A stretch of 64,000 nucleotides of DNA, taken from Ancylobacter gelatini (GTDB taxonomy: Bacteria; Pseudomonadota; Alphaproteobacteria; Rhizobiales; Xanthobacteraceae). Position 1 is the stretch's first letter. Each line of letters begins with the position of its first letter. The stretch spans positions 144,732 to 208,731 of the forward strand of contig NZ_JAKVIL010000008.1 in NCBI RefSeq assembly GCF_022601675.1, read 5' to 3'. Below the pieces are notes generated by a model. The model worked only from the letters and a program-made list of their open reading frames with translations, was not told the origin of the DNA and searched no databases. The position numbers and the translations under genes were made by a program. This document shows, piece after piece, positions 34,336 to 42,993 of this stretch.

Positions 34336-35712
34336 ATGAGCGATCCGCGTAACGAGACCACTCTCGACCACGTTCTGCACGAGGCCGGCCCTGCCTTGCC
34401 GGCACGCGAGCACATTGCCGACATCGCCGCCCGCCTGAATGAACTCGACGACATCGCCGCCGCCACGCTGGTGGCGCGGCTGCCGCATGAGCAGGTCATC
34501 GAACTGCTCGACCACCCGGAATTCGACCAGTCGGTGCGCATTCTCGAAGCGCTGCCGACCGGGGAGGCCGCGCTCCTGGTCGCCGGCATGTCGGCCGACC
34601 GCGCGGCCGACCTGTTCGCCGAGATGGATCAGCGCGCGGGAGCCCGCCTCATGGCGGCGCTGGACCCGGAGACGCGCGCGGCGATCAAGCGACTGCTCAC
34701 CTTCCCGCCGGACACCGCCGGCAGCCTGATGACCACCGAATTCGTCTCGGTACCCGCGACCTGGACGGTCGGCCAGACGCTGGAACATATCCGGCAGGTC
34801 GAGCGCACCCGCGAGACGGTCTACGCGATCTATGTACTGGATCCGTCAAGCGGAAAGCTCATCAAGGCGGTGTCGCTACGCCGGCTCATTACCGGCGCGC
34901 CTGACGACCCCATCCTTTCCGTCGCCGCCGCGCCCGACCCGATCACCACTGGCCCGCTGGCGGACCGGGAGGATGTCGCGCGGCTGTTCTCCAAATACGA
35001 TCTGCTGGCGGTGCCGGTGGTCGACGACGCCGGCATCGTGATCGGCATCGTGACGGTCGACGACATGATCGACGCCATCATCGAGGAATCGACCGAGGAC
35101 GTGCAGAAGTTCGGCGGCATGGAGGCTCTGGACGAGCCCTATATGGAGATCGGCTTCCTGAACATGCTGAGGAAGCGTGCCGGCTGGCTTTGCATCCTGT
35201 TCGTCGGCGAGATGTTCACCGCAAGCGCCATGCAGCATTTCGAGGACGAGCTGGAGCGCGCGATCGTGCTGACCCTGTTCATCCCGCTGATCATGAGTTC
35301 AGGAGGCAACTCCGGCTCGCAGGCGACCTCGCTGATCATTCGCGCGCTGGCGCTGCACGAGATCAAGCTCGGCGACTGGTGGCGGGTGGCGCTGCGTGAG
35401 TTGCCCTCGGGGCTCGCGCTCGGTTCGATCCTCGGCGCGCTCGGCATCATCCGCATCTCCGCCTGGCAGATGCTGGGCCTGCACGATTATGGCGAGCACT
35501 GGATGCTGATCGCGGCCACCATCGGCGCCTCGCTGCTGGCGATCGTCACCTTCGGCTCGATGCTCGGCTCGATGCTGCCCTTCGTGCTGCGCCGTCTCGG
35601 CTTCGACCCCGCAAGCGCCTCGGCGCCGTTCGTGGCGACCTTCATCGATGTCACCGGACTGGTGATCTACTTCTCGGTGGCTCTGGCCATCCTCTCGGGA
35701 ACGCTGCTCTAG
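34336..35712 (+). CDS. mgtE: Magnesium transporter MgtE
   Basis: A 458-residue Mg2+ channel. N-terminal acidic helical domain (about 1-130), two CBS domains (about 135-255, including TVDDMIDAIIEES) and five membrane helices (about 285-458) with the pore-region pattern SGGNSGSQATSLIIRALALHE split here as SGGNSGSQATSLIIRA. ATG 34336 follows AGAAGAG. Mg2+ gating through the N and CBS domains is the known mechanism. I looked for an M-box-like Mg2+ riboswitch in the 213-bp leader and recognise none. It sits by chance of order between the two halves of the C1 island and converges on fhcC. Confidence 0.93.
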   Translation: MSDPRNETTLDHVLHEAGPALPAREHIADIAARLNELDDIAAATLVARLPHEQVIELLDHPEFDQSVRILEALPTGEAALLVAGMSADRAADLFAEMDQRAGARLMAALDPETRAAIKRLLTFPPDTAGSLMTTEFVSVPATWTVGQTLEHIRQVERTRETVYAIYVLDPSSGKLIKAVSLRRLITGAPDDPILSVAAAPDPITTGPLADREDVARLFSKYDLLAVPVVDDAGIVIGIVTVDDMIDAIIEESTEDVQKFGGMEALDEPYMEIGFLNMLRKRAGWLCILFVGEMFTASAMQHFEDELERAIVLTLFIPLIMSSGGNSGSQATSLIIRALALHEIKLGDWWRVALRELPSGLALGSILGALGIIRISAWQMLGLHDYGEHWMLIAATIGASLLAIVTFGSMLGSMLPFVLRRLGFDPASASAPFVATFIDVTGLVIYFSVALAILSGTLL

Positions 35713-35725
35713 GTCACGCACCCGG

Positions 35726-35748
35726 CCCTCTCCCCGTCGGGGAGAGGG
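35726..35748. repeat. Intergenic GC hairpin between mgtE and fhcC
   Basis: CCCTCTCCCC-GTC-GGGGAGAGGG, a perfect 10-bp stem with 3-nt loop in the gap between two convergent stop codons. There is no T-run. This CCCTCTCC...GGAGAGGG form resembles dispersed palindromes common between genes in Rhizobiales and could also end transcription from either side. Confidence 0.7.
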
Positions 35749-35756
35749 TGCCCGGT

Positions 35757-36557
35757 CTATTCGGGCACCAGCACCTCGCCCTGCCCGCCCAGGAGCACAT
35801 CCCCGACCAGACGGCGCGCGCGCGTCGCCTTGTCGAGGAAACCCGAAAGGTCGGGCACACGGCGGGCCATGAGCTGGAGCGCGATCAGTTCCTGCGTGCC
35901 GGTATCGACAAAGCCTGCCGGCAGCTCGGGAACCGTGCGCGTCAGCACCGTGCCGCGCTTCATGCCGCGCCCCATGAGGGGGCCGATGGCGCCGAGCACG
36001 CAGACCGTGCCAGCAATCATCTCGGTGGCGAGGCCTTCGCCGGCGTCGCCCTCGATCACGATCAACCCGCCGCGCTGGCGCTCGGCCGCGCGGGGACCCG
36101 CCGATCCCGTGATCCGTATGACGCCGCCCGACATGCCGCGCCGCGAACCGGACGACGCCGCGCCGAGCCGCGCCCCGGCACGGCCCGCGACCTTGATGCG
36201 CCCACCGGACAGTTCGGCGCCGAGGAAATCGCCGGTACCGCCGGCAATGCGCAGCGTGCCGCCGGACATGCCATGCCCGGCCCAGGCACCGACCGGCCCG
36301 TCGACCAGCAACTCGCCGCCATCCATCTTCGCGCCGACATGATCGAGCCGGGGGTCGCCAATCTCGATCACCAGCGAGCCCTCCGGCCCGCGCTCGACGA
36401 AGAACAGCTCTGCCAGCGGCACAGCGCGCCCGCCGCAGGGCAGCATCATCTGCTCGATCTCGCGCAGCGAGAGCCCGGCAAAGGTGCCAGGCGTGACGCT
36501 GGAGAGGTCCACCCGCGCTTCCAGCGCCGCGCGGGGCTTGAGAACCGCACCGCTCAT
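35757..36557 (-). CDS. fhcC: Formyltransferase/hydrolase complex subunit FhcC
   Basis: A 266-residue beta-helix protein related to formylmethanofuran dehydrogenase subunit C, the scaffold of the Fhc complex. Glycine-rich repeats such as GGELLVDGPVGAWAGHGMSG, GGTLRIAG and GGRIKVAGRAG recur about every 20 residues between 85 and 200. In the complex it stabilises FhcA-FhcD. ATG 36557 shares one base with the fhcD stop (TGATG), so translation is coupled. It is the last gene of PCD-fhcBADC. Confidence 0.92.
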   Translation of the reverse strand: MSGAVLKPRAALEARVDLSSVTPGTFAGLSLREIEQMMLPCGGRAVPLAELFFVERGPEGSLVIEIGDPRLDHVGAKMDGGELLVDGPVGAWAGHGMSGGTLRIAGGTGDFLGAELSGGRIKVAGRAGARLGAASSGSRRGMSGGVIRITGSAGPRAAERQRGGLIVIEGDAGEGLATEMIAGTVCVLGAIGPLMGRGMKRGTVLTRTVPELPAGFVDTGTQELIALQLMARRVPDLSGFLDKATRARRLVGDVLLGGQGEVLVPE

Positions 36558-37477
36558 CACGCCGCTCCCGGATTTGCGCCCGCGCCCATGATCTCGCGCA
36601 GCTTGAAGTGGAAGGGGCCGAGATTGCCGCCGTAATTGCCGGCATCGATCGCGACGATGCCGCCGTCGGCACCGATGGCGCACACCGCCTCGATCCCGAC
36701 GCGAGTGGCCTGAGAGACCGCCTCGAAGCTCACGCCGTCGATCACGATCTCCAGAACCGAGCCGACCTCGGGCGGCAGTGCGCTGGGCCGGACGCCGCGC
36801 AGCGTCGGGCAATAAGCGTCGTTGGTGGAGGCGAACAGGCCCTTGTATTTGGAGCCGACCTTGGAGCCGGAGCGCACCACCCCGCCGGGGAATGGCAGGA
36901 TGATGCCCTCCACCGTCGTCATCGCCTTCACGGCCGCCTCGGCGGCATGCAGCGCCTGCGCGCGGGTGCGGGCAAGAATGAGAAAATTACCGCCGCCGAC
37001 GCCTTCCACCGAGCCGGTGTCCTCGTCGCAGACGAACTCGCCTTCCATCACCGGCAGGCGCCAGAAGCGCTTCTGGTCGATCTTCTTGGAAATCTGGAAG
37101 CCATCGGCGAAATAGCGGATGGTCTTGGCCAGCGGCACCCGCTTGCCGGTGTCGATGCCGGCATAGCAGGCCGTGGTCGGGCAGGTCAGGATGCACTGGC
37201 CGAGGCGCAGCGGCACGACTTTCTTCAGCGAGCCGAAATCCATCGCGAAGATCAGGATGGCGACGCCGGGTCGCCCGTCCGGGGTCTCGCTCGCCGGAAT
37301 CTCCCGCTCCACCGCCGCCTCGCAGCCGCAGCCGATGACCGAGGTCGCAAAGCCCGTGGTGGTGCGCCCGGCGATCATCGCCCATTCCGGCGTGTCGGCG
37401 GTGATGATCAGCCGCGTGCCGACCATCGGGAAGGCCTCGGCGAAGGTGTCGCGTATCTCGACGCCGTTGAGAATCAT
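36557..37477 (-). CDS. fhcD: Formylmethanofuran:tetrahydromethanopterin formyltransferase FhcD
   Basis: A 306-residue Ftr-family enzyme that moves the formyl group from formyl-H4MPT to methylofuran. It begins MILNGVEIRDTFAEAFPMVG and contains RLGQCILTCPTTACYAG and the conserved end RVGIEAVCAIGADGGIVAID. Length matches Ftr (about 300). ATG 37477 is preferred over 37495 because GAGGGGG lies upstream; its start overlaps the fhcA stop by ATGA. It forms a tight complex with FhcA, B and C. Confidence 0.95.
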   Translation of the reverse strand: MILNGVEIRDTFAEAFPMVGTRLIITADTPEWAMIAGRTTTGFATSVIGCGCEAAVEREIPASETPDGRPGVAILIFAMDFGSLKKVVPLRLGQCILTCPTTACYAGIDTGKRVPLAKTIRYFADGFQISKKIDQKRFWRLPVMEGEFVCDEDTGSVEGVGGGNFLILARTRAQALHAAEAAVKAMTTVEGIILPFPGGVVRSGSKVGSKYKGLFASTNDAYCPTLRGVRPSALPPEVGSVLEIVIDGVSFEAVSQATRVGIEAVCAIGADGGIVAIDAGNYGGNLGPFHFKLREIMGAGANPGAA

Positions 37478-39129
37478 GGCGCCACCCCCTCGCATGTCAG
37501 GATCGTAGGCCCGGCCCCGTTTCTGAGTTCATGGTCGGCAATGCGGAAATGGCTGGCCTTCAGCCCCACCGCCTCGTCGAACCACCGCTGCATGTCCTTC
37601 TCGATGCCCCGGTCGAATTCCGGCCGGGCGACATGGGTGGTGCCGGCCACCGTCTCGACGATGGCACCGTCCTTCACCACGAGCCGGCCATCCTTGAACA
37701 CAAGCCGCGCCGTGGAGAACATCGCCTCGCGGTCGCTCTCCTCGGCATAGACCACGACATCGCCGACGCCGCCGGGCGCCAAATGGCCCTTGTCGGTCAG
37801 GCCGAGAATACGGGCGGGAGCGGCGCGGGTGAGGATGGCGATCTCGTCCAGCGAGTATTCACGGGAGATCTGCCCGAGCAGGGTGTGCGCCTGCGCCGCC
37901 TTGTGTAGGGTGGCGAGCTGGGCGTTGCGGAAATCGCGGTCCATCAGCAGCCGGATCAGGTGCGGATAGGTGGTGAACGGCCCGCCATTGGGATGGTCTG
38001 TGGTCAGGAAGATGCGCCAGGGATCGTCCACCAGCAGGAACAGTTCCAGCCCGATCGCCCATTGCAGCGCGTTGACGAAGGACTTGTCGCGATACTCGAA
38101 CGGGATGACCCCGCAGGCGGCATCGAGCTCGATATCCATGCCGATCGACTTCTTCGGCGTCGCGATGCCGCGGTTGCGGTATTGCGACATGTAATCGGCG
38201 GAGGCCGTCACGGTCTGGCCGAACATCACCTGCCCGACATCGACCGAGATGTTGGGGTTCTTGTTCACCAGCTCGGCGATACGCGCGGCGGAGGAGGAGA
38301 ACTTCCGGTCGCCCTCGGTGCCGTAGGAATGGAACTGGAGGTGCGTGAGGTGCAGCCGGCGGCCTTCTGCAGCAAGGATCGTTGCCAGCGTGGTCTCGTC
38401 ATTGCCCGGCACACCGAGATTGCAGCCATGCAGATGGATCGGGTGCGGCAGGCCGAGTTCGGTCACCGCGCGGATCAGGGTTTGCAATACCGTGCGCGGC
38501 GTCACCCCGTAATGCGGGTTCGCCTCGTCGAGCTGCATCCAGCGCGCGTTGAACTTGAAGGCGTTGATGCCGCCGGGATTGACGATCTTGATGGCGAAGG
38601 CCTGCGTCGCCTCCACCATCCAGCCGACATAGGCGTTGATCTGCTCCTGCTTCGCCCCGGCCGCCATCAACCTCAGCAGGAAATCATCGTTGCCGAGAAC
38701 GAGATAGGCGCCGGTGTCGAGGTTGGGGATGTCCGCCATTTCCAGATGCGCGCCGCGCGCATTGGCCCCGACCATGGCGGGCTCGAACACGGTGGTGTAG
38801 CCAAGCTCGGAATAGCGGCAGCCGGTGGCGTGGGCGGTCGGCACCGCGCGCCCGCCGCCGCAGCCGCAGAAGGCGCCGGGCAGCTCGGGAAAGGCCCGCC
38901 GGTCTTCCTGCATCAGCATGCGGGCAAGGTTCATCTTGCCGCCCGCGATGTGGCTGTGCAGGTCAATGCCGCCCGCCATCACCACGTCGCCGCCGAGATC
39001 GTATTCGACATCGGCCTTCAGGTCGGTGCCGGCGACGATACGACCGTCAACCAGCTCGACGTCGCGAGAGACCAGGCTCTCGCCATGGGCCGGGTCGAGC
39101 ACACGCCCACCCTTCAGCCTTATGCGCAT
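37474..39129 (-). CDS. fhcA: Formyl-methylofuran hydrolase subunit FhcA
   Basis: A 551-residue amidohydrolase-fold subunit that hydrolyses formyl-methylofuran to formate. Metal-site motif DLHSHIAGGKMN (near residue 56), the likely metal-bridging lysine region AIKIVNPGGINAFKFN, HLHGCNLG and FLTTDHPNGGP are visible. This is the hydrolytic version of the formylmethanofuran dehydrogenase A subunit. It directly follows fhcB (adjacent bases) and overlaps fhcD by ATGA. Confidence 0.95.
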   Translation of the reverse strand: MRIRLKGGRVLDPAHGESLVSRDVELVDGRIVAGTDLKADVEYDLGGDVVMAGGIDLHSHIAGGKMNLARMLMQEDRRAFPELPGAFCGCGGGRAVPTAHATGCRYSELGYTTVFEPAMVGANARGAHLEMADIPNLDTGAYLVLGNDDFLLRLMAAGAKQEQINAYVGWMVEATQAFAIKIVNPGGINAFKFNARWMQLDEANPHYGVTPRTVLQTLIRAVTELGLPHPIHLHGCNLGVPGNDETTLATILAAEGRRLHLTHLQFHSYGTEGDRKFSSSAARIAELVNKNPNISVDVGQVMFGQTVTASADYMSQYRNRGIATPKKSIGMDIELDAACGVIPFEYRDKSFVNALQWAIGLELFLLVDDPWRIFLTTDHPNGGPFTTYPHLIRLLMDRDFRNAQLATLHKAAQAHTLLGQISREYSLDEIAILTRAAPARILGLTDKGHLAPGGVGDVVVYAEESDREAMFSTARLVFKDGRLVVKDGAIVETVAGTTHVARPEFDRGIEKDMQRWFDEAVGLKASHFRIADHELRNGAGPTILTCEGVAP

Positions 39130-40383
39130 TCAACCCTCCGCTATGCATCGCACAGCCTCGGCGACGCTCGGAAGCGTCGCGACGCGCAGGGCGCCGAGCG
39201 GCAGGCTCACAATTGAATCCATGCGGAACACCGTGCCCGCATGATCGACGCCCGGCGTGCCCACGGGGATGAACACGTCCGGCGCCGCCTCAAAAACCGT
39301 CTCGGGATGGGCAAGGGCGATCACCTTGCCGGAAAAGCGCGGCGGCGGCTCCGGTCTCAGCGCGCTGACCCAGACCATGAGATCGGCATCCTCAAGCGCC
39401 GCGCCGGTCTCGAACAGGGTCGAATCATGCTCGGACCCGCCGGCCCGCACTGCCGTACGCAGCGGATAGCCGAGCCGCCACAGCAGCAGCTGGTTGACGC
39501 CGATGATGTTGTCGCGCCCGCCCAGCGGGAACACGCCGGCCCGCGTCGTCACGTTCAGCGCGTCGACGAGGGCGGTGGCCCGGGTGGCGACGAGGTCACC
39601 CTCGTCGAGCGTCGCCGCATTCCACGTCACCACCGCATAGGCAGCGCCCTTGAGCGCCGCTGCCACGTCGGCGAGAGCCTCAACCGCCACGCCGCCATAG
39701 GCCTCGCCCGGCAGCGCGCGCCCGGCGAGCAGGCCGGAGATGGCTTCGAGCGCCGCGACCGCATCTTCGGCCGCCAAATGCGTCACGCGGGCACGGGCGA
39801 GCTGGTCGCGCGCCTTCTCGCCCGGTCCTCCCCCTAGGAAGATCACCCGCCGCTCGCCGGTCGCGAACAGCGGGGTAGCGGGGTAGAGCCGCTCGAACAG
39901 CCGCCCGAAATGCGGGGTCGGGTCTTCGCCCACCACCAGCAGCACGTCGCAGCGGTTGCGCACCTCAGCCAGCGTCACCGACAGCCAGCCGGTGCGCTGC
40001 GCGGCGGCATAGTTCCGGAACAGGGCGGGCGAGGCGTAATGGTCCAGCACGCCGCCGAAACGGGCGGCGAGGTCGACCAGCGCCCCGGCTCCCGCCATGT
40101 CGACGCCGAGCCCGGCAATGACCGGCGCCCGTGCCGCGCGCAGCAGGGCCTGGGCCTGTGCCGCCGCCTCGGCGCCGGAAACCGCCTCGCCACCAAGGGC
40201 CGGAGCCGGATCGGCCACGTCGCGACGGCGCAGCAGGCGGGCGGCCTCGGCGCAGACGGTGCCGCCGCCCGCGCCAATTGCACGCACGTCGCGCCCCGTC
40301 ACCTCGACGGAAAGATCATCGCAGCCGAGCCCGCAGAAGGCGCAGACGACATCGGTGAAAGTCTCGGTCCAATGATCAGCCAT
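39130..40383 (-). CDS. fhcB: Formyltransferase/hydrolase complex subunit FhcB
   Basis: A 417-residue homologue of the tungsten/molybdenum subunit B of formylmethanofuran dehydrogenase, which in methylotrophs is structural and redox-inactive. The catalytic-Cys region of the archaeal enzyme is replaced here by DHYASPALF, lacking Cys. Yet four cysteines of the N-terminal Fe-S motif remain: Cys14, Cys17, Cys21 (VVCAFCGLGCDD) and Cys44. It is second in the operon, 5 nt after the pterin dehydratase gene, and adjacent to fhcA. It should hold the FhcABCD complex together. Confidence 0.93.
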   Translation of the reverse strand: MADHWTETFTDVVCAFCGLGCDDLSVEVTGRDVRAIGAGGGTVCAEAARLLRRRDVADPAPALGGEAVSGAEAAAQAQALLRAARAPVIAGLGVDMAGAGALVDLAARFGGVLDHYASPALFRNYAAAQRTGWLSVTLAEVRNRCDVLLVVGEDPTPHFGRLFERLYPATPLFATGERRVIFLGGGPGEKARDQLARARVTHLAAEDAVAALEAISGLLAGRALPGEAYGGVAVEALADVAAALKGAAYAVVTWNAATLDEGDLVATRATALVDALNVTTRAGVFPLGGRDNIIGVNQLLLWRLGYPLRTAVRAGGSEHDSTLFETGAALEDADLMVWVSALRPEPPPRFSGKVIALAHPETVFEAAPDVFIPVGTPGVDHAGTVFRMDSIVSLPLGALRVATLPSVAEAVRCIAEG

Positions 40384-40388
40384 GGCGC

Positions 40389-40769
40389 TCAGTCATATTT
40401 GATGTAGGCGAAGCGAAGATCGCCGCGGGGCGTGCCCTCGAGCGCGCTGTCCGGCTCGGTGCCGGGCTGCCAACCCACGACGTCTTCGATCTTTTTCGCC
40501 AGTTGAATGTCGCGCTCGGTGATGCCCTTGGCGTCGTGCGACATCAGCCGCACCTCGACCCAGGCATAGGAGGCGGTGATGTCGGGATGGTGCCAGGCGG
40601 CCTCGGCAAGGTGACCGACGGTGTTGATCACCATCAGCGTGCCCTTCCAGCCATTGGTCTTGTAGGTACGGCGTATCCAGCCATCCTCAAGCCGCCACTT
40701 CGGCAGCTCGGCGGCAAGCCGCGCCACTATCTCTTTGTCATCAATAGTCTTTTTTGGATCGATCGCCAC
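40389..40769 (-). CDS. Pterin-4a-carbinolamine dehydratase homologue (PCD/DCoH) of the fhc operon
   Basis: A 126-residue protein of the 4a-hydroxytetrahydrobiopterin dehydratase fold. The active-site signature is intact: AWHHPDITASYAWVEVRL (His60, His61) and MSHDAKGITERD. I use GTG 40769 as start because GGGGAGGA lies 10 nt upstream and the family begins here; the open frame to 40961 looks non-coding. It heads the fhcBADC operon (5 nt to fhcB), unlike phhB, which goes with phenylalanine hydroxylase. It may repair or dehydrate a hydroxylated H4MPT, or act in H4MPT synthesis; this is inference. Confidence 0.85.
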   Translation of the reverse strand: MAIDPKKTIDDKEIVARLAAELPKWRLEDGWIRRTYKTNGWKGTLMVINTVGHLAEAAWHHPDITASYAWVEVRLMSHDAKGITERDIQLAKKIEDVVGWQPGTEPDSALEGTPRGDLRFAYIKYD

Positions 40770-41098
40770 AGCGTCTCGTCCTCCCCGGCCAGTCCGCCCG
40801 TTCTTGGCGCGGGCGGCACTTGACGATTCGGTAGCACGCAAAACCGCCTCTCGGCAAACTTCCTGACAACAGGTGGCGCAGACGGCTTGTCGTGGCGGGG
40901 CGCTCGGCCTTACCATGGGGACGGATCGGGCCCCCAGCCCGGCATCGGCTATCGGCGGCATGGCGGGCGAACGGCCCGCGCGCGGTGCGATGGGCCTGCC
41001 TGCGTTTCGCAGCGCTGGCGACGGTTTGGCGAAAGCCCGCGTCGCTCTTTTCCGAACAGAGGCCGTAATGGCCCATATTTCCTAGGGATCGAAACGAC
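40770..41098. other. Divergent control region between PCD-fhcBADC and mtdB-mch operons
   Basis: 329 bp separate the two oppositely read C1 operons, so promoters for both must lie here or in adjacent coding sequence. I can see the Shine-Dalgarno of each first gene and an element GGCC-GTAAT-GGCC (41071-41083) 15 nt before mtdB, but no convincing -35/-10 or operator. No additional gene is supported in either direction. Confidence 0.5.
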
Positions 41099-41995
41099 AT
41101 GGCGGATATCGCCCCCATTCTTCACGTCATCTCGCCGCTTCGTCACGTCAGCCCGTTCGATGTGAACATGGCGCTGGATGCCGGCTACACGACCATCGTG
41201 CCCTATCCCGACGTGCGCCTCGACGAGATGACCGACCTGACCCAGGACATGATGTTCTCGCGCCCGCCGAGTCATGCCGCGCGCACCGGTCTGTTCATCG
41301 GCGGCAAGGATGCCGGGCTTGCGCTCGACATGGCCGACAAGGCGGCGAGCGCGCTGTTCCCCCCATTCCAGATTTCGATCTTCGTCGACCCGGCCGGCTC
41401 CTTCACCACCGCGGCCGCGATGATCGCCGAAGTCGAGAAGAAGCTGAAGACGACCCGGCCCGACGGGCTGAGCGGCGCCAAGGTGCAGGTCTACGGCGCC
41501 ACCGGCGTTGTGGGCGGCATCGCCGCGGTGATCGCGGCCCAGGCCGGCGCGCATGTCACGCTGGTCTCCCATCGCGAGATCGAGGCCGTCGAGGCCAAGG
41601 CCCGCGAGTTCAAGACCCGTTTCAACGTGACGCTCGGCACCGCCGCCGCCCGTGACGACGCGGAAAAGCGGGCATTGCTGCCCGACGCGGAAGTGGCGCT
41701 GGCCTGCGGCAAGGCAGGCGTGCAGATCCTCACCCGCGAACACCTCGCCAGCGCCGGAAAGCTGCTGGTGGCGGCGGATGTCAACGCCGTGCCGCCCTCC
41801 GGCATCGCCGGCGTCGAGGCGCTCGACGATGGCAAGTCCATCGGAGGCGATGCGGTCGGCATCGGCGCGCTGGCCATCGGCCATCTCAAATACCGCGTGC
41901 AGCACGAGCTTCTGAAGCGCATGCGCGGCACTGATACTCCTCTGGTCATCGGGTTCGAGGATGCGTTCAGCCTCGCCCGCTCGCTGTCGCTCTGA
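41099..41995 (+). CDS. mtdB: NAD(P)-dependent methylene-tetrahydromethanopterin dehydrogenase
   Basis: A 298-residue Rossmann-fold enzyme oxidising methylene-H4MPT to methenyl-H4MPT. N-terminal catalytic part (SPLRHVSPFDVNMALDAGY, VDPAGSFTTAAAM) and nucleotide-binding region VYGATGVVGGIAAVIAA near residue 133, with VSHREIE after the second strand. The sequence is of the MtdB type of H4MPT pathways rather than the H4F-linked MtdA. AGGGAT lies before ATG 41099. First gene of the + C1 operon, 29 nt ahead of mch. Confidence 0.93.
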   Translation: MADIAPILHVISPLRHVSPFDVNMALDAGYTTIVPYPDVRLDEMTDLTQDMMFSRPPSHAARTGLFIGGKDAGLALDMADKAASALFPPFQISIFVDPAGSFTTAAAMIAEVEKKLKTTRPDGLSGAKVQVYGATGVVGGIAAVIAAQAGAHVTLVSHREIEAVEAKAREFKTRFNVTLGTAAARDDAEKRALLPDAEVALACGKAGVQILTREHLASAGKLLVAADVNAVPPSGIAGVEALDDGKSIGGDAVGIGALAIGHLKYRVQHELLKRMRGTDTPLVIGFEDAFSLARSLSL

Positions 41996-42024
41996 CGGCC
42001 GCGATCCGACAAAGGTACCTGAAC

Positions 42025-42993
42025 ATGGACTCCACCCTGCGCGACCGGCGTCCCAGCGTGAGCGCGCTGAGCCATCCCCTCGTCGAATCCCTTGTTGCCC
42101 ACGCCGACACGCTGCGGCTCGACGTCTCCCGCGGCTATGGCGGCGCCTGCATCGTCGATGCCGGCATCAAGGCGCGCGGCGGCATCGAGGCGGGCCGGCG
42201 CATCGCTGAAATCTGCCTGGGCGGCCTCGGCACCGTCAGCATCGCCCCCAGCCCCCGTTTCGCGCGCTGGAGCACGCTGCTGGCCGTGCGCACGAGCGAT
42301 CCGGTGCTGGCCTGCCTTGCCAGCCAATATGCCGGCTGGAGCCTGGCAGAGGGCGATTTCTTCGCGCTCGGCTCCGGCCCAGGCCGGGCGCATTATGCCA
42401 AGGAAGACCTGTTCGCCGAGATCGACTACCGCGATATCGGCAGCACGGCGACGCTGGTGCTGGAGGTCGACCGCCTCCCGCCCGACACGCTGATCGAGCG
42501 GCTGGCCAATGATCTGGAACTCGGCGCCGACCGGCTCACGCTGATCCTCACCCCGACGCAGAGCCTCGCCGGCACGGTGCAGGTGGTAGCGCGCGTGCTC
42601 GAAGTGGCGCTGCACAAGGCACACGCGCTGCACTACCCGCTGACGCGCGTGGTGGACGGCATCGGCAGCGCGCCGCTGCCCCCGCCCGGCGCGGATTTCG
42701 TCACCGCCATGGGGCGCACCAACGACGCCGCGCTCTATGGCGGTGAGGTGCACCTGTTCGTGGACGGGCCGGAGGACGAGGCGCAGCAGCTTGCCGCCGG
42801 CCTGCCAAGCTCGACCTCGCGCGACCATGGCCGCAGCTTCGGCGAGATCTTCACCGCCTATAAGGGCGATTTCTACGCCATGGACCCGATGCTGTTCAGC
42901 CCCGCGCGCGTCACCGTCACCGCGCTGGAAACCGGCCGCAGCTTCACCTATGGCGCGTTCCACGAGGCGGTGCTGGACCGCTCCTTCGGATGA
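42025..42993 (+). CDS. mch: Methenyl-tetrahydromethanopterin cyclohydrolase
   Basis: A 322-residue cyclohydrolase converting methenyl-H4MPT to N5-formyl-H4MPT. Family features: DVSRGYGGACIVDAGIKARG near residue 33, GGLGTVSI, and ALGSGPGRA about residue 113. Length fits Mch. AAAGG lies 8 nt before the ATG. It overlaps the next gene by ATGA, so translation is coupled. With MtdB upstream and FhcABCD opposite, the route from methylene-H4MPT to formate is complete. Confidence 0.95.
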   Translation: MDSTLRDRRPSVSALSHPLVESLVAHADTLRLDVSRGYGGACIVDAGIKARGGIEAGRRIAEICLGGLGTVSIAPSPRFARWSTLLAVRTSDPVLACLASQYAGWSLAEGDFFALGSGPGRAHYAKEDLFAEIDYRDIGSTATLVLEVDRLPPDTLIERLANDLELGADRLTLILTPTQSLAGTVQVVARVLEVALHKAHALHYPLTRVVDGIGSAPLPPPGADFVTAMGRTNDAALYGGEVHLFVDGPEDEAQQLAAGLPSSTSRDHGRSFGEIFTAYKGDFYAMDPMLFSPARVTVTALETGRSFTYGAFHEAVLDRSFG

